Assembly: GCA_900315565.1 (NCBI GenBank)
Contig: OMZS01000012.1
Span: 56,877-120,876 of the forward strand
DNA length: 64,000 nt
Direction: 5' to 3'
Source of the DNA: an uncultured Prevotellaceae bacterium
Lineage (GTDB): Bacteria > Bacteroidota > Bacteroidia > Bacteroidales > Bacteroidaceae
In this document: positions 35,123 through 44,753 of the stretch, piece after piece
How positions within the stretch are numbered: the stretch's first letter is position 1
Layout of the letters: each line of letters starts with the position of its first letter
Program-made: the position numbers and the translations under genes
Notes under the pieces: generated by a model
Databases searched by the model: none
Told to the model about the DNA's origin: nothing
Seen by the model: only the letters and a program-made list of their open reading frames with translations

Positions 35123-36160
35123 ATGAGCAACATTGTTATTAGGACTATTAGTCAGGAAGATGTAGCTACAATCTTCAAGGGTAAAACTGATGCTATTTTT
35201 GGAATTATTAAAGATTCTTTCAAAAAATATCTTGAGGGCAATATTATAATGCCCGATAAGATTTCTCAGATATTTGATGAAACAACCCAAAATCGTATCA
35301 ACTGCATGCCCGCTACTCTTATCAACGAGAAGATATGCGGAATGAAATGGGTGTCTGTATTCCCATCTAATGCTTCCAAGGGTGTTCAAAACGTAACTGG
35401 TATCATGCTTTTGTCAGAGCTTGAGACTGGTTTTCCCATCGCAATTATAGATGGTACACTCTCAACCAAGATGCGCACTGCTGCCGTAGGATGTACAGCG
35501 GCTAAGTATCTCGCACCCTCTAAAGTGGAGACAATAGGTGTTATAGGTGCTGGAGAAGAGGCTCGTATGCATTTTACTTTGCTGAAACGCATGTTTCCAA
35601 CTATTAAGGAGTGCCGCGTTTCATCCCTCAGTACAGAGATAGAGCATAGTTTTATTGACAAGTTTAAGGATATCGTTCCCGAAGTTAAGTTCATAACTTG
35701 CAACAATGATTCCCACCTCTGCGCTAGTGGAGCTGATATTATTGTGACTGCTATTAGTGGACAGTCCCCTGTACTAAAGGCCTCTGATATCACCAAAGGA
35801 GGACTTTATATCCACGTAGGTGGATGGGAAGATGAGTACGGAGTGGCTCAGAAAGCTAACAAGATTGTCTGTGACGATTGGGAAGTTGTCAAGCATCGCT
35901 CTCAGACCCTTTGCCGGATGTACAAAGAAGGGCTGTTGAAAGATGATGATATTTATGCCAATCTTTCAAATTTAATTGATGGTACAAAGGTGGGGCGAGA
36001 AAACGATGATGAATTCATCTACTTCAATTCAGTTGGACTTTCATATATTGACATCAACTTTGCTTGTTATATTTATAAAGAGGCCATTAAAAGGAATCTT
36101 GGCCAAAATGTTGTTTTGGCAGAGTCTAATTATATAGATTATGCAAATTTGATGGTCTAA
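35123..36160 (+). CDS. Ornithine cyclodeaminase / mu-crystallin family (SbnB-like)
   Basis: NAD-dependent enzyme of 345 residues. Seen: INCMPATLINEKICGMKWVS, the loop ELETGFPIAIIDGTLSTKMR with RTAAVG, and the Rossmann motif IGVIGAGEEARMHF near 140. SbnB oxidises N-(1-carboxy-2-aminoethyl)-glutamate to give 2,3-diaminopropionate; others are cyclodeaminases or ketimine/imine reductases. No SbnA-type partner is adjacent. Next to three ATP-grasp genes it may provide an unusual amino acid for ligation (inference). Confidence 0.88.
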   Translation: MSNIVIRTISQEDVATIFKGKTDAIFGIIKDSFKKYLEGNIIMPDKISQIFDETTQNRINCMPATLINEKICGMKWVSVFPSNASKGVQNVTGIMLLSELETGFPIAIIDGTLSTKMRTAAVGCTAAKYLAPSKVETIGVIGAGEEARMHFTLLKRMFPTIKECRVSSLSTEIEHSFIDKFKDIVPEVKFITCNNDSHLCASGADIIVTAISGQSPVLKASDITKGGLYIHVGGWEDEYGVAQKANKIVCDDWEVVKHRSQTLCRMYKEGLLKDDDIYANLSNLIDGTKVGRENDDEFIYFNSVGLSYIDINFACYIYKEAIKRNLGQNVVLAESNYIDYANLMV

Positions 36161-36189
36161 TTAGTGTGTTTATCAATACTATAATAAAT

Positions 36190-37056
36190 ATGGAATCTTT
36201 ACGTGCAGATATTAGAGCTGATTTTGAATATTCATTAAATACGTATAATCCATCTAGGGAGAGGTGCGGAAACAACCTTAGTGAATATGATGTAATGAAG
36301 GCACACTATTTCCTGTCTGACTTTTTCTTAACTGAAGGTGAAAGTGTACGATTTGGTATTTTGAATTTTGACATGTTGTCATCTGCTGTAAGTAGGCAAA
36401 GTGTATCCTTTGATAATCAGGAAAAATGGACTACTACTTATCAAAAAATAGCAACGCTTGTATTTGGATTAACTAAGAACCATGCTTTCAATGACGGTAA
36501 TAAGCGTACAGCTCTTTTGGCTATGCTTATGGCAATGAAAAATGCAAACCGGCAGGTAGATTGCCCTAAAAAAGAATTTGAAACTTTGCTGGTTCGTATA
36601 GCTGCAAATAAGTTATTACTCTATAAAGAGTATAAGAAGTACGCTAAAGAAGCAGATTCGGAAGTGCTCTTTATTGCTGATTTTATTCGGCGCAAGACAA
36701 GGAAAATTGATAAAGACTTCCACTCTCTTACCTTTGCAGAGTTTAACACAAAACTAAAAGTATTCAATGTTTGGCTTGACAATCCACAGGGGAACAACAT
36801 AAACGTTTACCAGAGGAAATCCAAGAAGGTTTTCTTTGGGTTACATTCCAAGTCACAGGACGAACGCATCCTTCAGATAGGATTTAAGGGGTGGAAGCGT
36901 CAGGTGTATCCCAAAGCTGTAAAGAGTGTCTTGAATGCCGCAGGTTTGACAGCGGAGAATGGAGTGGATTCCAGAGTTTTCTATTATGGTGAGACTCCGG
37001 AATACAAACTTATAGAAGAATACTATTCTGTGCTGAAACGGTTGAAGGACAAATAG
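36190..37056 (+). CDS. Doc/Fic-fold protein
   Basis: A 288-residue protein with the Doc-type active site HAFNDGNKRTALLA near residue 105, close to the Doc HxFx(D/N)xNKR loop rather than AMPylating HPFxxGNGR. The C-terminal ~130 residues (VFFGLHSKSQDERILQIGFK and on) match no domain I know. ATG 36190 (MESLRADIRADFEYSL) is preferred over GTG 36166. No antitoxin gene is adjacent and no inhibitory S/TxxxEG motif is evident. Embedded in a sugar operon, where its role is unclear. Confidence 0.85.
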   Translation: MESLRADIRADFEYSLNTYNPSRERCGNNLSEYDVMKAHYFLSDFFLTEGESVRFGILNFDMLSSAVSRQSVSFDNQEKWTTTYQKIATLVFGLTKNHAFNDGNKRTALLAMLMAMKNANRQVDCPKKEFETLLVRIAANKLLLYKEYKKYAKEADSEVLFIADFIRRKTRKIDKDFHSLTFAEFNTKLKVFNVWLDNPQGNNINVYQRKSKKVFFGLHSKSQDERILQIGFKGWKRQVYPKAVKSVLNAAGLTAENGVDSRVFYYGETPEYKLIEEYYSVLKRLKDK

Positions 37057-37100
37057 CTTTTGCCGGTGTCATATTTGCAATATTCAAGGTCTTATATTGT

Positions 37101-38156
37101 ATGAATCAAAAGATAAAGGAACGTATCATCACCCCATTTGATACATTACTCGATGCAATGAAGCAGATGGACGAGGTGAAGGTGAAGATACTGCTCGTGT
37201 TCAACGGTGAACACTTTGAGGGGCTTATCACCATCGGCGACATTCAACGGGCCATCATCAAGAACATCGCCCTGAAAGAGCCGGTGAGCCGTATTCTGAA
37301 CAAGGACAAGATCTACGGCTACCAGTCGGAAGGGGAGGAGATCATCCGCGAGAAGATGCGTCGGATGCGGGCAGAGGTGATGCCCATCCTTGACGAACAA
37401 GGTGAACTGGTGGACATATTGTTCTGGGGCGACCTCTTCAAAAAGGCAGAACTGGCCGAACGCGAGAAGATCAACCTTCCCGTGGTCATCATGGCCGGAG
37501 GCAAGGGTACTCGCCTGAAGCCCATCACCAACGTCATCCCCAAGCCCCTCGTACCTATCGGCGACAAGACCATTCTTGAGACCATACTCGACCAGTTCGA
37601 GGCGATTGGCTGTACGAAGTTCTATATGTCGGTCAACTACAAGGCTGACATTATGAAGTACTACCTCAGCCAGCTCGACCACAAATACAACATCGAGTTC
37701 TTCCAGGAGGACAAACCGCTCGGAACCATCGGCAGCGTGTCACTGCTGAAAGGCAAGATCACCACTCCGTTCTTCGTGTCAAACTGTGATATTATTAATG
37801 ATCAAGATTATCGTGATGTGTATGGATATCATGTGAGTAATCATAATGATTTGACAATTGTCACTGCAGTGAAAAGCATTAAGATTCCTTATGGAGTCAT
37901 TGAGACTGGCGAGAATGGTCTAATGACTGGCCTTCAGGAAAAACCTGAGCAAACCTACATGATCAATACTGGCGTTTACATTCTCAATCCAGAACTGATT
38001 GATGAAATTCCCGAACGTCAGTTCTTCCACATCACCCATCTGATGGAAAAGATCAAAGCCCGTGGTGGCCGTGTCGGCTGTTTCCCTGTGAGCGAAAATG
38101 CTTGGCGTGATATGGGCGAGTGGCCTGAGTATTTGAAAATGATAGATGTTTTATAG
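37101..38156 (+). CDS. CBS-domain sugar-1-phosphate nucleotidyltransferase (PtmE-like)
   Basis: Two CBS repeats (residues ~8-120) are followed by an NTP_transferase domain: VVIMAGGKGTRLKPITNVIP with PKPLVPIGDKTILE. This fusion is typical of PtmE, which makes GDP-glucosamine in legionaminic acid synthesis, though no NeuB-type synthase is here, so the product is uncertain. The 5' two thirds are GC-rich with core-like codons. From about 37780 base composition drops abruptly, suggesting a recombination joint inside the gene. Ends 2 bases before the flippase ATG. Confidence 0.9.
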   Translation: MNQKIKERIITPFDTLLDAMKQMDEVKVKILLVFNGEHFEGLITIGDIQRAIIKNIALKEPVSRILNKDKIYGYQSEGEEIIREKMRRMRAEVMPILDEQGELVDILFWGDLFKKAELAEREKINLPVVIMAGGKGTRLKPITNVIPKPLVPIGDKTILETILDQFEAIGCTKFYMSVNYKADIMKYYLSQLDHKYNIEFFQEDKPLGTIGSVSLLKGKITTPFFVSNCDIINDQDYRDVYGYHVSNHNDLTIVTAVKSIKIPYGVIETGENGLMTGLQEKPEQTYMINTGVYILNPELIDEIPERQFFHITHLMEKIKARGGRVGCFPVSENAWRDMGEWPEYLKMIDVL

Positions 38157-38158
38157 CA

Positions 38159-39634
38159 ATGTCAGATGTTAACATTAAAGAAGTTGCAGCTTCTGGTATG
38201 ATTTGGAATGCCCTTCAGAAATATGCTGTTTTGGGGGTAATGTTTGTGTCAAGTATCATTTTGGCGAGACTTCTCACGCCATACGATTATGGTTGCATTG
38301 GAATGCTTGAAATTTTTATAACAATAGCAACTATAATGATTGATGGGGGATTTGGTTCTGCTTTACTGCAAAAAAAACGCCCTACCCAGGAAGACTATTC
38401 AACTATCTTTTACTGGAATCTTTTTGTCTCAACAGTAATGTATATTATTCTTTTCTTATCTGCTCCAGTAATTGCAGATTTTTATAATATTGAATTGCTT
38501 TCAAGTGTTTTGAGAATTCAAGGTCTTGTGTTGTTTATAAATGCGCTTAAAATGATTCAAAGTAATCTATTGAGGAAAAAATTCCAATTTAAGCCAATGG
38601 CAATAACTGTTATCCTATCTTCCTTGATATCTGTTGTAGTAACTATTCTAATGGCTTATTTAGGGTATGGCGTGTGGTCATTAGTTGTGCAACATCTGCT
38701 AATAGCATTATTGCCAATGTTGGCATTTTGGGTGATAACAGGTTGGAAACCCTTATTTTGCTTTTCTACCAAATCATTTAAAGAGCTTTTCAATTTTGGG
38801 GGATTTATGTTTTTAACAGGGATAGTTAATACTTTATCTGACAATATTCAAGGTTTGCTAATTGGTAGAGTTTATAATCCTTCCACAATGGGATATTATA
38901 CCAAAGCTAAAACTACTGAGGCATTGGCATCTACAGGAATATCTCAGGTCATTGATAGCTTTGCACTTCAACTTTATGCAGAGGTTCAAGATGATATTCC
39001 AAGATTAAAGGTGACATTAAAGAAGTTAACTGCTACACTTGCATATGTGACTAGTCCACTGATTATTTCATTAATGATAGTTGCATTGCCTCTCTTTGTC
39101 ATCTTGTATTCTGATAGATGGGTTTCTAGTGTTTTTTATTTTCGAATCCTTGCTTTCGCTGGATTGGCAATTTGTCTGCAGGCGGTAAATTTGCAAGCAA
39201 TTGCTGCAATAGGAAAAAGTAAGGTGATGTTCTCGTGGACATTGGCCAAAAGAATTATTAACATTGGGTTAGTTTTATGTGGATTATTAATAGGAGGGAT
39301 GAAAGGATTGCTAATAGGTATGGTAATAGGTGCTTGGATTGCTTATTATATTAATGCAAGGTTAGTTTCAAAATACATTGGGTACAAGATGAAACAGCAA
39401 ATGCTAGATTTACTTCCTATTGTTATAGTTTCGTTATGTGCAGCTTTGCCAGCTTTTATTATTAGTCAGATTCTTCCCTGGAGGATGATAGGCCCTTTTT
39501 TGGCAATGTTTTTTTTTATTTGTCTTTACTTAGGACTGTCATCTTTATTTAAATTGGAATCTTTCATCTACTGTAAGGAACTTATACCTTATTTCGTTAA
39601 TAAAATATTTAAATCCAATCAAAGTAATGGTTAA
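38159..39634 (+). CDS. Wzx-like flippase of the main locus (PST/WzxC type)
   Basis: A 491-residue membrane protein with about 14 hydrophobic segments. It begins VAASGMIWNALQKYAVLGVM and contains LLTPYDYGCIGMLEIF and RPTQEDYSTIFYWNL, motifs of the WzxC/AmsL branch of the MOP superfamily. It should translocate the lipid-linked repeat unit. AT-rich (about one third GC by eye) as are the next ten genes. Its stop overlaps the next start by 8 bases. Confidence 0.93.
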   Translation: MSDVNIKEVAASGMIWNALQKYAVLGVMFVSSIILARLLTPYDYGCIGMLEIFITIATIMIDGGFGSALLQKKRPTQEDYSTIFYWNLFVSTVMYIILFLSAPVIADFYNIELLSSVLRIQGLVLFINALKMIQSNLLRKKFQFKPMAITVILSSLISVVVTILMAYLGYGVWSLVVQHLLIALLPMLAFWVITGWKPLFCFSTKSFKELFNFGGFMFLTGIVNTLSDNIQGLLIGRVYNPSTMGYYTKAKTTEALASTGISQVIDSFALQLYAEVQDDIPRLKVTLKKLTATLAYVTSPLIISLMIVALPLFVILYSDRWVSSVFYFRILAFAGLAICLQAVNLQAIAAIGKSKVMFSWTLAKRIINIGLVLCGLLIGGMKGLLIGMVIGAWIAYYINARLVSKYIGYKMKQQMLDLLPIVIVSLCAALPAFIISQILPWRMIGPFLAMFFFICLYLGLSSLFKLESFIYCKELIPYFVNKIFKSNQSNG

Positions 39635-40928
39635 ACTTTTATTGATAAATGAATCTTTTACGAATCCCATCTTTTACAGAAGGTGGGAATTGTTAGCCCA
39701 AGTTCATAAAGATTGGGATATTACATTGTTAGCACCAAAGAAAGAAAACATCAAGGCAACATCAGGGTCTTTTGGCCGAAATATAACAATTCAAGGCGAA
39801 GTGGTTGAGAAAGAAAACTTTCACATTAGATTATTTCAAAAGAAACATATACCTTTTGGTGGGTGGATTTCACCTGATTTTAAGAGAATTTTGCTAGAAC
39901 TTAAACCAGATGTCATTTATAATATTGGGGCACACAATCAGATCTCATTATATCAGTTAATTTGGTTGCGCAACAAATATCTTTCCAATGCTAAATTGTT
40001 ATCTTTTAGTATGAGGGGCCCCAATTACAATATTTCTCATTTTAAAGAAAGTTGCAAACCTTTTTCAAGGTATGTAAAACGACGTATATATTATATTTAT
40101 GCAAAGTTAGGATTGTCATATTTTAACAAATATATAGATGCTGTTTTTTGTCACTATCCTGATGCTTTGAGATGTTTTCGTGAAGAAGGATATAATGGCC
40201 CCATTTATATGCAAACACAAGTAGGGGTTAATCCTGAACTTTTTTATGTGGATGGTGATAGTCGAAAAGAAATAAGGAAGATGTATAACATAAGTGATGA
40301 CACTTATGTTTTTGGTAGTGCGACAAGATTTACAGAAGACAAAGGCCTTTACGAAATTATAAATGCTTTGCCTAAAGATGGGAATTGGATATATATGATG
40401 ATGGGCTCTGGAGTTAAAGAAGAAGAATCAAAAATTAGAGAACTTATAAAGAAACGTGGGCTTGAAGAAAAAATTATACTCCCTGGATTTATACAATTGG
40501 AGGAAATGCCAAAATATTGGAATGCAATAGATTGTATGTTGCATGTTCCAAATTCTATGTTTAGTTGGGTTGAAACCTTCTCGATAGCTCTCGTTCAGGG
40601 GATGATAACAGGAAAACCAGTAATAGGAAGCAATTCTGGTTCTGTTCCATATCAAATAGGCCCTGAGGGTATTATAGTTCCTGAAGGCAATGTAGATATT
40701 ATGAAAGACAAAATTCAATGGGTGTTATCTCATAAAAATGAGGCAAAAGCTATAGGTTTCAGAATGCAAAAACGCGCACAAAAGTGTTTTAGTATTATGC
40801 ATCTGAATGATATTTTTTATGATACAATCATGGAAGATGTCCTTTATGGTAAATATGATGAAAATAAAATTGACATGACTTTATATAAAGTTAATTCTGG
40901 AAGAAATGAAGAGAAGGATAATCAGTAA
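39627..40928 (+). CDS. Glycosyltransferase, GT-B fold (GT4-like)
   Basis: A 433-residue cytoplasmic transferase. The C-terminal donor domain has FGSATRFTEDKGLYEIINAL, GSGVKEEESKIRELI, and SFSIALVQGMITGKPVIGS with the GT4 E-x7-E region degenerate (ETFSIALVQGM). The N-terminal half binds the acceptor (PDVIYNIGAHNQIS). Donor and acceptor sugars are unknown. Overlaps the flippase by 8 bases and the propeller gene by 23. Confidence 0.85.
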   Translation: MVKLLLINESFTNPIFYRRWELLAQVHKDWDITLLAPKKENIKATSGSFGRNITIQGEVVEKENFHIRLFQKKHIPFGGWISPDFKRILLELKPDVIYNIGAHNQISLYQLIWLRNKYLSNAKLLSFSMRGPNYNISHFKESCKPFSRYVKRRIYYIYAKLGLSYFNKYIDAVFCHYPDALRCFREEGYNGPIYMQTQVGVNPELFYVDGDSRKEIRKMYNISDDTYVFGSATRFTEDKGLYEIINALPKDGNWIYMMMGSGVKEEESKIRELIKKRGLEEKIILPGFIQLEEMPKYWNAIDCMLHVPNSMFSWVETFSIALVQGMITGKPVIGSNSGSVPYQIGPEGIIVPEGNVDIMKDKIQWVLSHKNEAKAIGFRMQKRAQKCFSIMHLNDIFYDTIMEDVLYGKYDENKIDMTLYKVNSGRNEEKDNQ

Positions 40929-42249
40929 ATACTTAACTACTGTTTTCGAGACGAAAGGAGATTATGCAGAATGGTTTGGTTATTACAATTATGATACACT
41001 TAACTCGGATCATTCTAAAATGCTTTGCAATAGAGCAAGTTCTGAAAATCCCCATATTACTAAAGAAGATATAATAGAATTAGGTTATTACGAATTACCA
41101 AATGGAGTTTGGCATCATATAGGAAAAACAGATTCATGGAATTGGCAGCAAGGTGCGATGATGCAGTGGCTGCCTGGTGATGGGAATGAATCGAAGGTTA
41201 TTTATAATTGTTCTCGAGATGGACATCTTATCTCGCGTATCCATGACATCGTGACAGGTAAGGATAGAGAATTAGATTGGCCTATCTACGGTATCACTCC
41301 AGATGGTAAAAAATCCATATCAATTGATCTTGAGCGCTCTTATTGGTGTAGGGCATATCATTACCAAAGTGTTGCCAATCCAGAGAAAGACGGGCGTGTA
41401 GTGGATGGAGATGGCATCTATGAAATTGATTTGGAGAGAAATACCAGACGTCTTATTATTGATATCAAAGATGTCATAGCGTTGGAGTCTGATAAGGATT
41501 TCGATGAAATGAAGCATTGGGTAGAACATATCATGATCAATTCCGCTGGTACTCGCTTCTGTTTCCTGCATCGTTTTTCACCTGTTGATAATGTCTTGCA
41601 ATACAGAACACGAATTTGCATAGCCAACATAGACGGTAGTGACTTGCAAGTGATTCCTGGTTGGAATACTTATATGTGGTCTCACTTCGGTTGGCAAAGC
41701 GAAGATAGTTTTACCATTTATACCTACAAACGTCCTTCATTCTACAAAAAATTTGATACTCCTACCCGATCTAAAGGTAAGCCATCTAAAATGGTGTCGG
41801 TTAAGTCAATCTTCAGGAGGGTTGCATTAGGCGTCAGAAAAATAATTCCAAAATCGCTTCTGAAGTTGCTGTTCTCTAAGAATTCCTATTACCAGCATTA
41901 TGTATTGGATGAAAGTGGAAGATATAAACTTGAAGGGGCTTGGGTAAAGTCATATTTTGATGTAGATGGCCATCCTTCTTTTACTATTAATGGTCGTTAC
42001 ATGTTGACAGACTCTTATCCTGATGACAATAATTATAGGCGTTTTGTAGTTTACAATACAATTACACATAAAGGGATAATTATTGCAAGAATGCCTGAGA
42101 ATAGACAAGGAGAGAATGTTCCATGCGACTTGCATCCTAAGTTGTCAAAAGATAATCGCTTTGTGGTGTTTGATAATACTTCATTAGGAAAACATTCCAT
42201 GATGCTTTTTCAAATTGATTGGAAATCTATAGATAAACTATTAAGTTGA
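40906..42249 (+). CDS. Beta-propeller protein of unknown function (TolB / oligogalacturonate-lyase-like)
   Basis: A 447-residue protein without signal peptide or membrane segment. Repeated blades resemble TolB/PL22 propellers: WNWQQGAMMQWLPGDGNESK, VIYNCSRDGHLISRIHD, DGKKSISIDLE, FCFLHRFSP, HPSFTINGRYMLTDSYPDD, LHPKLSKDNRFVVFDNTS. His-containing loops could bind metal as in oligogalacturonate lyase, but I cannot confirm a catalytic site. It sits between two transferase genes with overlaps on both sides, so it is coordinated with glycan assembly. Possible roles are a modifying lyase, a scaffold or a chain-length factor. Confidence 0.75.
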   Translation: MKRRIISKYLTTVFETKGDYAEWFGYYNYDTLNSDHSKMLCNRASSENPHITKEDIIELGYYELPNGVWHHIGKTDSWNWQQGAMMQWLPGDGNESKVIYNCSRDGHLISRIHDIVTGKDRELDWPIYGITPDGKKSISIDLERSYWCRAYHYQSVANPEKDGRVVDGDGIYEIDLERNTRRLIIDIKDVIALESDKDFDEMKHWVEHIMINSAGTRFCFLHRFSPVDNVLQYRTRICIANIDGSDLQVIPGWNTYMWSHFGWQSEDSFTIYTYKRPSFYKKFDTPTRSKGKPSKMVSVKSIFRRVALGVRKIIPKSLLKLLFSKNSYYQHYVLDESGRYKLEGAWVKSYFDVDGHPSFTINGRYMLTDSYPDDNNYRRFVVYNTITHKGIIIARMPENRQGENVPCDLHPKLSKDNRFVVFDNTSLGKHSMMLFQIDWKSIDKLLS

Positions 42250-42251
42250 AA

Positions 42252-43505
42252 ATGAAACAAGTACCTAAAATCGTTTTGCTTTGTTCTTTCTCTAATGATA
42301 AGTTACGAAAGCATTTGCATTTCTCTATGTTTTATTGGGGAAATATAATTCGCAGACTTCTTAGAATGCCATTCGATACCGATTTTGCAGTGTGGGACAC
42401 TTATGCTATTGCAGAGTTAGAAAAACTCAATGAAGTTGAAATTCATGTAGTGGCACCTCATAGTGGAGTGTCTCGTCTTCAGGAGTTTAAAGAAAATGGA
42501 ATCTATTACCATATCTTTTGGAGTGAGTGGGATATAATCATAGAGAAAATCAAACGGAGGTTCAACCTTAGGTCTGAAAAGGCTTTTCCCAGAAATCGCA
42601 AGACTATTTCGAGGATGATTAGGAAGATACAGCCTGACATCGTCCATGTCATTGGTATCGAGAATAAATTCCATTCTATGGCAATACTTGATATCCCGAA
42701 AGAATTACCAGTAATTGCTCAGTTGCAAACTTTGGTATCGGATGATAGGTTTAAAATAAATTGTGGGGCAACAGAAAAAGAATATCAATTTGATTGTAAT
42801 ATTGAACAAATAATACTTAAGCGTGCAGATTATATTGGGACGGATGTTAAGCATTTTCGTGAAATAATAGTCGATGAAATTAAACCTAATGCCATCTTTT
42901 TAGATATGGCATTGCCGTTAACAGAAAAAGTATTCAAGGAAGAAACGAGAAAGTTGTATGATTTCGTTTATTTTGCAGCAGATATTAGTAAAGCAGTTGA
43001 TTGGGCTGTAGAAGCATTTTCGTTAACGAATAAAAAACATCCAGAGGTAACCCTTAATATTGTTGGTGGCTATTCAAAAGATTATAAAAATGAAATAGAT
43101 AAGAGGATTGCAGAATTGAACTTAGCTTCTAATATATCTTTCGAAGGAAAACTTCCAACCCATGAAGATGTTATCGCTCAAATAAGGAAATCTCGTTTTG
43201 CTATATTACCTCTTAAAATAGATTTGATATCTGGAACTGTAAGAGAAGCTATGGCTAATGGTATTCCTGTCGTAACAACAGAAACACCTGTTACGCCTAA
43301 ATTGAATGAAAAATTCCAATCTATATTGATTGCACCAAACGGAGATTTCCAAGCCATGTCAGAATTAATGTGTGAATTAATTGAGAATCCTTCATTAGCG
43401 GCTCAAATTTCGGAAAATGGATTGAAACTCTCTGAAGCAAGAATGTCGAATAATGAAATTATTGCCGGATGGGTCCGTTCCTATTTTGAAATTTTAGGTA
43501 AGTAG
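42252..43505 (+). CDS. Glycosyltransferase, GT4 family
   Basis: A 417-residue GT-B enzyme: acceptor part with KIQPDIVHVIGIENKFHSMA, donor part with FVYFAADISKAVDWAVEAFS, NIVGGYSKDYKN, ISFEGKLPTHEDVIAQIRKS and ISGTVREAMANGIPVVTTET (E-x7-E-like). Preferred start ATG 42252 (MKQVPKIVLLCSFS); the TTG at 42246 overlaps the previous stop. Linkage unknown. Confidence 0.87.
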   Translation: MKQVPKIVLLCSFSNDKLRKHLHFSMFYWGNIIRRLLRMPFDTDFAVWDTYAIAELEKLNEVEIHVVAPHSGVSRLQEFKENGIYYHIFWSEWDIIIEKIKRRFNLRSEKAFPRNRKTISRMIRKIQPDIVHVIGIENKFHSMAILDIPKELPVIAQLQTLVSDDRFKINCGATEKEYQFDCNIEQIILKRADYIGTDVKHFREIIVDEIKPNAIFLDMALPLTEKVFKEETRKLYDFVYFAADISKAVDWAVEAFSLTNKKHPEVTLNIVGGYSKDYKNEIDKRIAELNLASNISFEGKLPTHEDVIAQIRKSRFAILPLKIDLISGTVREAMANGIPVVTTETPVTPKLNEKFQSILIAPNGDFQAMSELMCELIENPSLAAQISENGLKLSEARMSNNEIIAGWVRSYFEILGK

Positions 43506-43633
43506 CCATTATAGTTTTCATCGTTTGTTGAAGTTTAGATAGTTACTGGGATAATACACTTCTCAAAAGTGAAGGATAATGATAACTACAAATAGATAGG
43601 CATTCATTTGGTTCAATTGAAAAAAGGATATTA
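43506..43633. other. 128-base AT-rich gap
   Basis: No gene, hairpin or consensus promoter seen between the transferase and the polymerase gene. Confidence 0.4.
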
Positions 43634-44746
43634 ATGGATATAAGAATAATACTATTTATAATCATCGTATTATTGGGATCTGTTGGTTCGTACTATAGAG
43701 ACAATTCTAAGAAGTTTCGGAAATGGTATATTATTATCATCATTTCATTATTAGTTTTAGAATCATCTCTTCGTAGTGTCAGCGTTGGTTCAGATACGTT
43801 GGGCTATTTCAATAGTTTCCACAATATCGGCAATTATTCTTGGGGTGAAATATGGGATTTATTTGAAGCTTCATATGTGAGGGGAGAATCACGTGATCCA
43901 GGTTTTATGGTATATATGAAATTAGTTTCCTTGCTATCAACAGATTTCAATTTCTTCCTCTTTGTATCTGCGCTTATCTTTTTTATCCCTTTGGGAATTA
44001 TTTTGTATCGGTTTTCTTCAAATGTTAAGCAATTAGTTTTTGCTTTCACTTTGTTTGTAGCATTGTTCAACATTATGGTACTGTCTGGCGTCAGACAACA
44101 GGTAGCTACGGGATTTGTTTTCATGTCATTTTTGCTGTTGAATAAGAATAAGTTTTTAGAATCTCTTCTTTTGATAGGATGTGGAGCATTTATTCATGTG
44201 TCGGCATTATTCTTCTTGTTAGTACCCTTCATCAATATGTTGCTTATAAGGCATATAAAGTTCATTCATTTGGCATCTTTCTTTGTAATTCCATATGTCA
44301 TCATGTATTCTAGTGAAATAATGCTTTTTTTATCATCTTTTCTGGAAAATAGCTATTATAATGTCTACGGAGAACAGGAGGCCAAAGGTGGTGCATTTTT
44401 ATATATCGTCTTAATGGAAGCGTTATCGTTATTCTGCTATGTAGCCTTTTTTAGGGTTGATTTGAAAAAGAATAAACGGTTGTCTCTTATGTATATCATG
44501 CTTCCACTGCTTACTTTGACAGTACCATTGATTAATTTGACAGGTACAATGATTAGAATAGGGCAGTATTTCACCATATATATGATGCTACTAGTTCCTT
44601 ATGCAATCGATATTATTGTAAAGAGGAAAAATCGTATTTTTTTTTATATGTGTTTAGTAGCAGCACTTATCCTCCTTTGCTTGAAGTCTGGTTCATTTGA
44701 GTATCAGTTCTTTTGGCAAGATAATTGGTATTTAACCACTTCCTGA
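43634..44746 (+). CDS. Wzy-like polymerase (EpsG family)
   Basis: A 370-residue polytopic protein with about ten hydrophobic segments and the EpsG-family signature VLSGVRQQVATGFVFMSF near residue 153, preceded by the periplasmic loop around VGSDTLGYFNSFH. It should polymerise the repeat units at the periplasmic face of the inner membrane. The only polymerase candidate in the locus. Very AT-rich. Confidence 0.88.
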   Translation: MDIRIILFIIIVLLGSVGSYYRDNSKKFRKWYIIIIISLLVLESSLRSVSVGSDTLGYFNSFHNIGNYSWGEIWDLFEASYVRGESRDPGFMVYMKLVSLLSTDFNFFLFVSALIFFIPLGIILYRFSSNVKQLVFAFTLFVALFNIMVLSGVRQQVATGFVFMSFLLLNKNKFLESLLLIGCGAFIHVSALFFLLVPFINMLLIRHIKFIHLASFFVIPYVIMYSSEIMLFLSSFLENSYYNVYGEQEAKGGAFLYIVLMEALSLFCYVAFFRVDLKKNKRLSLMYIMLPLLTLTVPLINLTGTMIRIGQYFTIYMMLLVPYAIDIIVKRKNRIFFYMCLVAALILLCLKSGSFEYQFFWQDNWYLTTS

Positions 44747-44753
44747 TTATAAG

